A DNA stretch of 45,706 nt from NCBI GenBank assembly GCA_937874515.1, contig CALNBV010000243.1:1-45706 (forward strand), read 5' to 3'. The first letter of the stretch is position 1. Each line of letters starts with the position of its first letter. The notes under the pieces are model-generated. The model ran no database searches, had not been told where the DNA came from, and worked only from the letters and a program-made list of their open reading frames with translations. Source of the DNA: an uncultured Paenibacillaceae bacterium. GTDB taxonomy: Bacteria; Bacillota; Bacilli; Aneurinibacillales; Aneurinibacillaceae. This document shows, piece after piece, positions 15,591 through 24,137 of this stretch. The translations under genes and the position numbers were made by a program.

Positions 15591-18500
15591 TCACCCTATA
15601 AAGAAGCTTTCCTTTAAGAATTGCAAATCCCGATTCAACTGATCCACATCCCCTTCATTGACCACTTTCTTTTGGGGTACATCAGGTGCCTGGGATAGGT
15701 GAGAAATGGTATATGTCTTATTTTCATAAGGATAGGTAGGCAAGGGAATTCGTTTTTCTTTCTGTGCAAAAAGGAACCCGGGATTAAATCTGACACCCAG
15801 GGTGTAGAGCTTCGCCATAATCACTGGCACGGTTTCAGTTAGATTCACTCCAATGATGTGATTGGGCAAAGATTCCTCACCGAAGTGGAGAATCACATCC
15901 CCCCTCCCCACCTCTTTTTGCCATGGTTCATCCTTTGCAACTTCAATGACGGAGCAATTCCATTGAGAATCGTTAATGATTGCTTCTCCTAAAGGCATTC
16001 CATTATTATTACAGAATAGATAGGCAGGTTGAATACCTGATTTAGCGAATAGAATCCCCTTATTATATTGTTCAGAGAAATCTTTCTTTCCATCAAGCAA
16101 TAGATGAACAGGAGTCTGCCTATTGGGATTGGACTTTCCTTTGATCAACTCTGGAAGAGGCTCCCCATTTTCAATTCCTTTTAGCACCCTTACTAAATGC
16201 TCCCGGGATTGGATCATCACTGCATATTTTTGCGCCATTTCCTTCTGTCCATGATTCATGGTGTAACAAATCGAAGAAACAGGCACTTCAGGATGGTTTT
16301 CTACAAAGGCACCTAACTGATTGGCCACTTTCTTGATGACCTCTTCCGTCCTTCCACTAAGGAACAAAACATAAGGCCCATCTTGTTCTTCATGATTCAA
16401 TCCTTCGGAAAGGACTTCTGGAGCTTCTTCAAGAATAACGTGGGCATTTGTCCCGCCAAATCCGAAGGCATTTACTCCTGCCCGTCGTGGGATTTCCCCT
16501 TCCCGCTTCCATGACCGTGGCATTTTATCCACCACATAAAAAGGAGATTCGGCAAAAATAATGTTTGCATTAGGTTCTTCAAAATGAATGGTATGAGGAA
16601 TCTTTTGATGTTTCATCGCAAGAACCACCTTAATTAAACTAACAATTCCTGCTGCAGAAAGCATATGGCCAATGGATGATTTCACAGATCCAATTCCACA
16701 GAAACTTGTAAAGGAACGGAAGGCTTGGACCATGCCTTCTACTTCAATGGGATCTCCCAGAGGTGTTCCTGTACCGTGGGTTTCCACATAAGAAACGGTT
16801 TCGGGATGAATTCCCCCGTTTACATAAGCCTGTCGGATGACTTCTGCTTGTCCCTGAGGCCTTGGGGCAGTAATCCCCTGAGAATGTCCATCATTATTGA
16901 CGGCAGAGGCTTTGATCACCCCATGAATATAATCTCCATCATTTATGGCCTGCTTTAAGGGTTTAAGGAGTACTGCACCAGCCCCTTCTGATAACACCAT
17001 ACCATCAGCTCGTTGATCAAAAGGATAACAAACCCCTGTCTGGGACAATGCTGTCACCCTGCTTAAACTAACAAAAGGTGTCGCTGTTAAATTCAGATTA
17101 ACCCCTCCGGCAATCGCCATTTCCGCCTGGCCCTGACGAATGCTTTCGCAAGCATGATGTAGAGCGACCAGGGAAGACGAACAGGCAGTGTTAACGATCA
17201 TACTGGGACCTGTTAAATTTAAACAATGGCTTACTCGTGCGGCCACTTCATTTAATCCATTCCCCGCAATGGCATCAGCCACAAGTTCCCCTGGATCTAG
17301 GATCCCTTCGATTTCATGTAAAACTACCTGACGATCTTCCTGGGACAAACGAAGAAATGCATCCTGTTTTTCTAAACTTTCTTTAATTAACATATAGGAA
17401 CGATACCCAATGAAATGTTCCATATAACTGTTTTGTTCTGTTCCCACAAAAACACCAATTTTATTGGTTCGATGTTTCCCCCCATACCCTGCCTGTTGCA
17501 AAACTTCCCAGGCAAGTTGCAAGAAGATGCGTTGTTGCGGATCCGTTACCTCTGCCTCTTTAGGGGACATTCCAAAGAACATCGGATCAAAGTCATAAGG
17601 TTGATCAATAAATCCGCCGTGTTTTGTATTGGTTGTATGCAAGGAATGGGGATCTTGACTATAATGTTTTTCCATATCCCAGCGATCTGCAGGAACTTCC
17701 TGAATCATACATTTTCCATTTTCAAGAAGATCCCAGTATTCTTCCAGATTATTTGCTCCTGGAATACGAAGGCTCATTCCAATAATGGCAATATCCTGAA
17801 TGTCATCATTATGTTTTTCTGAATCAAAATCTACTACTACTAACTCTGTATCATGATTTACATATGTTTTTTCCAAATAATCTGCCAGCGCCTCTGGTGT
17901 TTGATATTCAAATAATAAGGTAGGATAAAGCTCCAAGTTTAACTTTTTCCCTATTTCCCCAATCACCTTAGTTGCTCTCATGGAATCAATGGATAAATCA
18001 AGAAAATTCATACTAACTTCTAATTGATCTACAGGCTCATTTCTTTCACTGGCAATCACTTCATAAACAATGCTTCTCAATTCCCGTGCAGATTTTAGGG
18101 AAATTTTTTCAGCATGGTTGACCTTTGGAGTCAGCTTGTTCCCTGGGGTAATCTGTTGTTCTACCGATTCTTTGATTAGATCATAAATGTGAATAACATG
18201 TTGTTGATCATAATGTAAAGCCTGTAAAAAAGCCTGGCTTGCTTCCTTTGCTGGCAGGGGTTGCAGTTTTTGTGCTTTTACCGTCAGCACAGATAAATCA
18301 CCGAAAAGGGACCCCATGCCACGATCATCCCACAGGGAATAATTCATTGATAAAGAACGTCCAGTACTCTGACTCATTCCCCGAAACATACTATAACTAT
18401 TTAAAAAGGCATTTGCTGCTGCATAATCTCCTAATCCTGCTGACCAGGATTTTTTCGAAGCAGAAACGGAAGAAAGGGTGACAAAGAATTTCAATGGTTG

Positions 18501-21500
18501 GTCCTTTGTTAATTGATCTACAATAATAGTCCCTTTCACTTTTGGATGTAACACGTCTTGTTTTTCATCAAGGTCCTTTTGCAAGAGTTTCATAAACGAA
18601 GGATTAACCACACCAGCCCCATGAACAACCCCATGGATTGAACCTCTTTTCCTTTTGACGTCCTCAATCATTTCTGCCATTTTTACCTGATCAATCACAT
18701 CAACAGAATAATAATCTACCTGGGCCCCAAGTTCTCTCAGTTCTTCCATAAGAGATACTGGAGCAGTTTCCCTTCTGCCTGTTAAAACCAAATTCACCTT
18801 TGCCTGAGTAGCTAAGGTCCTAGCAATTTCCCCACCAATATGTCCGCTACCCCCTGTGATTAAATAAGTTTCTCCATCTTGAATGAACATTTCTTCCTTA
18901 TTTTCTACTACATCGACTTTCTTAAGAGAACGAACATATCGTTTTCGGCCACGAATAGCTACAATAGATTCCTCATTCATTTTCCGATTTAATTCATGAA
19001 TGATGGTATCAACCCACTGGTCTTCTTGTGCATCGTATTCAGCGAAATCCATATCCAGGATGTACGTCTTCATCCAGTCATAATCCGAATCCAATCCAAG
19101 ACCAAGGGCAATAGATATTCCCTGATGTGGATTCTCTACCAGCTCTTCATCCAAAATAGAGAATGTCTTATTGGTCAAAATCATGACCCGAACAGATTCC
19201 AGGGAAAGTTCAGCCAGAGCTTGTCCTATGAATAGTAGACTATAGCCACTATTAACTAGCAGGTAATCATCCAAAAGAAGTTGGTTTGGTTCAATTTTCT
19301 CATTTCCCATATTCCATAAATGAAGAACGGCAACTATGTCTCTCGGAATCTGTTGCAGCAAAGCAATATAATGGCCAGCATTTTGGGGATCAATGACAAA
19401 GTTGCCCTGCCCATCATAGTAAAAATCATTTCCAGGAAGGATGGTATAAACAGGGTTTCTCTCTCCATCTACTTTTCTTGCAATCTCTTTTCCTTTTCGT
19501 TGTTGATTATCAAATACAAGAATAGCTCCCTTGCCAATCTCATCAAACTCATCCTCTTCTTCTTGTTGCCAATTCCATTCATAAAACCAATGATGAATCC
19601 TTTGCCCATCTCCAAAGTCCGGTTTAAATGTTTTCCCCTCAAAAGGATAAGATGGCAAGGGAATTTTCTTATACGAACGATCTTTATACCACTGATTCCA
19701 GGAAATCTTTACCCCTGATTGATAGAGATTCCCTAGTGTTTCACAAAGCTTCAGCCATGAGTCCTTTTTGCGATCCAGGGTAGACAGAATTGTTTTATTT
19801 GGATAAGCAAGGATTCCTTTTGCCATCCCGGCAAGAATTCCATCGGGACCTGCTTCTACAAGAATAGAAATCCCTTTATTAAGAACATATTGTATGCTTT
19901 GTTCGAACTTTACAGCTCCTAAAATATGATAGACCCAATAGTCTGCATCCATTTCCTCATTCATATATTCCCCGGTCACATTGGAAACAATGGGAATGGA
20001 AGGCTTGTTAAAGGTTGTTTTTTCTAACTCTTTTCTAAATAAGGGCAACATTGGATTCATAAGGGGTGTGTGGAATGCCTGGGATACCTTCAATCGTTTA
20101 AAAGGAATTCTTTTTCCTTCAAGTTCCTTTAAAAATCTCTCCATGGCATCTATTTCCCCGGATACAACTTGATGTGTCACATTATATCCAGCAACCCATA
20201 AAGAATCCTTGAATTGTTCGAGTAATGATTCCAGGGCGGAACTGGATGTGAATACTGCTGCCATAGTTCCGGCTGTTTTTAATTCATGCATTAATTTCCC
20301 TCTGATGGCCACAAGTCTTGCTGCATCTTGTAACGATACAACCCCTGCAAGACAGGCTGCCACCCATTCCCCTACACTATGCCCTAACATACAGAATGGT
20401 TTCACACCAAGATTCATTACTGTCTTGCCTATGGCATAATCAATGGTAAATACAACAGGCTGGGTAATATTTGTCTGTGCCAATATCCTTTCATCAGCAC
20501 CATCACCATAAATGAAGTCCGTAATCTTTTGTTGCAGATAAGGGTAAAAAGCCTCAGAACATTCATCCACCACTTGTTTAAAGGCAGGGAGATTCTGGTA
20601 CAATTCCTTTGCCATCCCCACATACTGTGAACCCTGTCCAGTAAACATCAAAGCCACTTTGGGAGAATGATAATAAGGCAATTCAGCTTTGGTACCTTTA
20701 CTAAGAAGACTAATTAATTCTTCAATAGACCCTGCAACAAAGCTAGATCGATATGATAAAGAAGTACGTGAGACATTTTCCGTATAACACACATCCCCTA
20801 ATGAACCTTTCTTATGTCTTTCTAGATAGGACTGTAAATTTGACATTTTTTTCTCAAGAGCTGATTTTGTATGGGCAGATAAACACAGAACATGCTTTGA
20901 TGGTTCTTTCAGGGTTTCTGTAGAAACCTGAACCTCCGGCGCCTCTTCCACAACCATATGACAATTGGTTCCACCAAAACCAAAGGAATTAATGGCGGCT
21001 CGTCTGGGCATTCCCACCTTTACTTGCCATTCTTGAGGTTCTGAAAGGAAGTAAAAAGGAGTCTTCTCCCATTTAATCATCGGGTTTGGTATAGATACAT
21101 TCACATTTTGGGGAATTTTTTTATGGGTCAAAGCCAATACAGTTTTAATAAAGCTGGCAATTCCCGCTGCCCCTAAAAGGTGTCCAATATTTGCTTTAAC
21201 CGATCCAATCGCAATGGTTTGAGCATTGATTTGCCATTTGTTGAATGCTTGATCGATCGCCCGAACCTCACTGGGGTCCCCTATTTTTGTTCCCGTTCCA
21301 TGAGCTTCTACCATTTGTATACTGTTCGGGCTAATCCCCTTCTCAACATATAAACTTTCAATGACTTCCCGTTGCCCATCTGGATTGGGTGCCATAACCC
21401 CAATAGAATGCCCGTCATTATTAATTGCACTGGCTTTGATGACAGCAAGAATAGAATCCTGATCAGCCTGCGCTTTTTTCAAAGGTTTTAACATCACTAA

Positions 21501-24137
21501 ACCTGCACCTTCTCCAGGGACGAATCCATCAGCAGTAGCATCAAATACCCTGGATTGTCCACTGGCAGAAAGGGCTTCAGCCTGGCTAAAATAAAGGTAG
21601 GGAGTGGGGGTTAACAGGAGATTAATTCCTCCAGCAATGGCAACCTCACTTTCCCCACGTTGTAATGATTCACAAGCCATATGTAAAGTGACCAGCGAGG
21701 AAGAACAGGCAGTATCAATCACCATGCTTGGCCCCTTAAAGTTAAATTCCTGGGATGTACGAGAGGCAATCATGTTCAATAAATTGTCTACCAGAATATT
21801 CGGGTGAACGTCTGTCACGCCAAGTTTTGTTTTCCATTCTTCCAGAATGGCCTCCTGTTGTTCTTTTGTAAGAGCTGAGAAACTAGCAAACCCCTGCAAA
21901 TTCATACGATTTAATGTATTTAAATGATGTTCATAATAGGTATTGGCCCCAGCCCCGATAAAAAGTCCCACTTTCCGTCCACTCACATGGTCCTTTCCGT
22001 AGCCAGCCACTTCAATCAATTCAAAAACCAATTCCAACATCATCCGCTGCTGGGGATCCATAATGGCCGCTTCTTCTCCAGAAATATGAAAAAGATTAGC
22101 ATCAAAGTCATAAGGAGTATCAATAAAAGCTCCTTTTTGGCAATAGGTTTTGCCAAATTCCCGGGAGGGATGATAATATTCATCACGATTCCAACGGTTT
22201 GCCGGAATATCTTGAATGCTGCATTTCCCTTCCAACAGGTTCTTCCAGAACTCATCTGGATTTGCTGCATCAGGAAAACGGCATGCCATTCCAATGACCG
22301 CAATTTCTTCCTCTTCCCCATGGCTAATTTCCCTTGCTGCTGCAATTTCTTTATGAGGAGAAGGATATCCCTGCTCTATTTGTAGGAGATATTCATCCAT
22401 TTCCTGAATGGTGCGGCAACGAATTAATAGATCATGGCTTAAGGATAAGGATAGTTCATCCTCAAGGGCTCCCAATACTTGAACTGCTTTAATGGATGTT
22501 CCCCCTAATGACATAAAAGGTTGATTGTCTGAAATGGTTTCTAAAGGTCGTTCCAAAACTTTTGCCCATATTTCACGAATTACATTCGTATATTCTCCCA
22601 TTTTCATGGGTTCCTTTTCTTTCATCATAAATAAATCTGTACCTAAAAGTGTTTCATCTTTAAATTCATTCTTTTTAAACCCTTCAACAAGAACAAACCG
22701 TTGTACTTTTCCGCTGGTTGTTTTCGGAATAGATCTAATCAAACAAACATAATCAATGGGGATCCCCAGCGCCTCATTCACATGACTTAAGATTTTTCTG
22801 TACATGCCTTTCATTTCTTCCTCAGGAAAACGAAGGGTAGAAAAAAGAGCCACTTTTTCCTTGCCTTCCTCTTCATCATGCCAACCGCATACAGCCACTT
22901 TCCCTGGTTTAACTCCTTCGACTGTATCGATCACACCTTCAATATCATGGGCATAATAATTCTGTCCATTAACGAAGATAATATCTTTTAACCTGCCGGT
23001 AATGGTGATTCGGCCATTGACCATAAAACCCATGTCTCCGGTTTTTAACCATTCCTCTTGAAAAGATTTATTGGTAACCTCAGGATTATTAATATAACCT
23101 GAGGTTACATTTCTACCTCGAATTTGAATTTCCCCTACTACTCCTTCTGGCACGATTTCTCCAAATTCATCAACCACCCGTATATCTAACCCTGGAATAG
23201 GATAGCCTTCATCAACCAATAGAATCCTATTCTCATTTGTTCTTTTACTTTCCTTCACTTTATTTTCGCGAACCAGGGTTTCACGATCTAAGGAATGTAC
23301 GAAAGGTTCACGATCTAGCGTAGGAAAACACACGCCCAAACAGGCTTCAGCCATCCCGTAAACGGGAAACATAGCTGTTTTCCCAAATCCGCATTGTTGT
23401 AATTCTGCCATAAACTCTTCCATGACAGACACAGATATAGGCTCTGCACCATTAAATAATAATCGAATAGAGCGAAGGTCCCAGGTCATATAGTTCTTTG
23501 GTTTTGCCCGATTAAGCAGCAAGCGATACCCAAAGTTCGGAGATCCTGTAACCGTTGCTTTATGTTTTGTTACACTATCGAGCCATAATGTTGGCCTTTT
23601 TACGAAAGTAAGGGGATGAATATTATACTGATTGATCCCTATTGCTGTGGGTGTTAAATGAAACCCGATCAGACCCATATCATGATGGTATGGCATCCAT
23701 GCCAACATACTATCATCTTGGTTTAAATTCGCACCTCTAACCATCCCTTCAATATTAGTTAATAAATTATCATGGGTTAGAATGACCCCTTTAGGTGTGC
23801 TTGTACTGCCTGAACTAAACTGAATCATGGCTGGTGTGTCTTTCTGTGCAAGCTGGATTTCCCCTGCCTTTTCAGAATGGAGAAGGGAATCAACATTTAT
23901 AAGTTTCATTCCCTCGAATTGAAGATTTTTTTCTAACTGTTCATCTGATATCATGTGGGGTTTTCCAAGGATATTCCATACTGTAGAAAGCTTAGTTAAT
24001 TGGGTGGTTTCCTTGCCGGTGATTGTAGGATAAGCTAGAGGGACTGGAATCATGCCCCCTAACACACATGCCCAAAAAGATGAAATGAATTTTTCATTTT
24101 CATCAAAGGTTTTAACTGAAACATGGTTTGATGCCAC
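15591..24137 (-). CDS. Hybrid FAAL-polyketide synthase: (FAAL)-ACP-KS-AT-KR-ACP-KS
   Basis: The frame from GTG 24137 encodes 2848 residues, but that start has no ribosome binding site and the first domain lacks its own N-terminus. Domain order: an adenylate-forming, fatty-acyl-AMP-ligase-like domain (about 1-490; SSGSTSTPKG at 108, GRLKDIIFVNGQNYYAHDIE at 382); ACP1 (LGGTSIKA, S548); KS1 (Cys near 811 in DTACSSS, then EAHGTGT and NIGHLLGAAG); AT (GHSVGE near 1252, AFHTPLM near 1354); KR (LITGGSGHIGGE near 1759, catalytic Tyr/Asn in GDYAAANAF); ACP2 (LSIDSMRA near 2050); KS2 (Cys near 2319). After KS2 comes about 270 residues with no GHSxGE, a shrunken AT remnant ending in a post-AT linker (PLPTYPYENKTY). 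There is no final ACP or thioesterase. It probably extends a short acyl chain by a beta-hydroxy unit. It is out of frame with the upstream gene. Confidence 0.9.
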   Translation of the reverse strand: MASNHVSVKTFDENEKFISSFWACVLGGMIPVPLAYPTITGKETTQLTKLSTVWNILGKPHMISDEQLEKNLQFEGMKLINVDSLLHSEKAGEIQLAQKDTPAMIQFSSGSTSTPKGVILTHDNLLTNIEGMVRGANLNQDDSMLAWMPYHHDMGLIGFHLTPTAIGINQYNIHPLTFVKRPTLWLDSVTKHKATVTGSPNFGYRLLLNRAKPKNYMTWDLRSIRLLFNGAEPISVSVMEEFMAELQQCGFGKTAMFPVYGMAEACLGVCFPTLDREPFVHSLDRETLVRENKVKESKRTNENRILLVDEGYPIPGLDIRVVDEFGEIVPEGVVGEIQIRGRNVTSGYINNPEVTNKSFQEEWLKTGDMGFMVNGRITITGRLKDIIFVNGQNYYAHDIEGVIDTVEGVKPGKVAVCGWHDEEEGKEKVALFSTLRFPEEEMKGMYRKILSHVNEALGIPIDYVCLIRSIPKTTSGKVQRFVLVEGFKKNEFKDETLLGTDLFMMKEKEPMKMGEYTNVIREIWAKVLERPLETISDNQPFMSLGGTSIKAVQVLGALEDELSLSLSHDLLIRCRTIQEMDEYLLQIEQGYPSPHKEIAAAREISHGEEEEIAVIGMACRFPDAANPDEFWKNLLEGKCSIQDIPANRWNRDEYYHPSREFGKTYCQKGAFIDTPYDFDANLFHISGEEAAIMDPQQRMMLELVFELIEVAGYGKDHVSGRKVGLFIGAGANTYYEHHLNTLNRMNLQGFASFSALTKEQQEAILEEWKTKLGVTDVHPNILVDNLLNMIASRTSQEFNFKGPSMVIDTACSSSLVTLHMACESLQRGESEVAIAGGINLLLTPTPYLYFSQAEALSASGQSRVFDATADGFVPGEGAGLVMLKPLKKAQADQDSILAVIKASAINNDGHSIGVMAPNPDGQREVIESLYVEKGISPNSIQMVEAHGTGTKIGDPSEVRAIDQAFNKWQINAQTIAIGSVKANIGHLLGAAGIASFIKTVLALTHKKIPQNVNVSIPNPMIKWEKTPFYFLSEPQEWQVKVGMPRRAAINSFGFGGTNCHMVVEEAPEVQVSTETLKEPSKHVLCLSAHTKSALEKKMSNLQSYLERHKKGSLGDVCYTENVSRTSLSYRSSFVAGSIEELISLLSKGTKAELPYYHSPKVALMFTGQGSQYVGMAKELYQNLPAFKQVVDECSEAFYPYLQQKITDFIYGDGADERILAQTNITQPVVFTIDYAIGKTVMNLGVKPFCMLGHSVGEWVAACLAGVVSLQDAARLVAIRGKLMHELKTAGTMAAVFTSSSALESLLEQFKDSLWVAGYNVTHQVVSGEIDAMERFLKELEGKRIPFKRLKVSQAFHTPLMNPMLPLFRKELEKTTFNKPSIPIVSNVTGEYMNEEMDADYWVYHILGAVKFEQSIQYVLNKGISILVEAGPDGILAGMAKGILAYPNKTILSTLDRKKDSWLKLCETLGNLYQSGVKISWNQWYKDRSYKKIPLPSYPFEGKTFKPDFGDGQRIHHWFYEWNWQQEEEDEFDEIGKGAILVFDNQQRKGKEIARKVDGERNPVYTILPGNDFYYDGQGNFVIDPQNAGHYIALLQQIPRDIVAVLHLWNMGNEKIEPNQLLLDDYLLVNSGYSLLFIGQALAELSLESVRVMILTNKTFSILDEELVENPHQGISIALGLGLDSDYDWMKTYILDMDFAEYDAQEDQWVDTIIHELNRKMNEESIVAIRGRKRYVRSLKKVDVVENKEEMFIQDGETYLITGGSGHIGGEIARTLATQAKVNLVLTGRRETAPVSLMEELRELGAQVDYYSVDVIDQVKMAEMIEDVKRKRGSIHGVVHGAGVVNPSFMKLLQKDLDEKQDVLHPKVKGTIIVDQLTKDQPLKFFVTLSSVSASKKSWSAGLGDYAAANAFLNSYSMFRGMSQSTGRSLSMNYSLWDDRGMGSLFGDLSVLTVKAQKLQPLPAKEASQAFLQALHYDQQHVIHIYDLIKESVEQQITPGNKLTPKVNHAEKISLKSARELRSIVYEVIASERNEPVDQLEVSMNFLDLSIDSMRATKVIGEIGKKLNLELYPTLLFEYQTPEALADYLEKTYVNHDTELVVVDFDSEKHNDDIQDIAIIGMSLRIPGANNLEEYWDLLENGKCMIQEVPADRWDMEKHYSQDPHSLHTTNTKHGGFIDQPYDFDPMFFGMSPKEAEVTDPQQRIFLQLAWEVLQQAGYGGKHRTNKIGVFVGTEQNSYMEHFIGYRSYMLIKESLEKQDAFLRLSQEDRQVVLHEIEGILDPGELVADAIAGNGLNEVAARVSHCLNLTGPSMIVNTACSSSLVALHHACESIRQGQAEMAIAGGVNLNLTATPFVSLSRVTALSQTGVCYPFDQRADGMVLSEGAGAVLLKPLKQAINDGDYIHGVIKASAVNNDGHSQGITAPRPQGQAEVIRQAYVNGGIHPETVSYVETHGTGTPLGDPIEVEGMVQAFRSFTSFCGIGSVKSSIGHMLSAAGIVSLIKVVLAMKHQKIPHTIHFEEPNANIIFAESPFYVVDKMPRSWKREGEIPRRAGVNAFGFGGTNAHVILEEAPEVLSEGLNHEEQDGPYVLFLSGRTEEVIKKVANQLGAFVENHPEVPVSSICYTMNHGQKEMAQKYAVMIQSREHLVRVLKGIENGEPLPELIKGKSNPNRQTPVHLLLDGKKDFSEQYNKGILFAKSGIQPAYLFCNNNGMPLGEAIINDSQWNCSVIEVAKDEPWQKEVGRGDVILHFGEESLPNHIIGVNLTETVPVIMAKLYTLGVRFNPGFLFAQKEKRIPLPTYPYENKTYTISHLSQAPDVPQKKVVNEGDVDQLNRDLQFLKESFFIG

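Noticed and set aside
24059..24137. Programmed ribosomal frameshift joining the NRPS-like protein and the PKS
   Set aside because: A shift would still yield two half-domains in tandem with two A3 loops, which makes no sense as a functional fold. A deletion or assembly fault explains it better.
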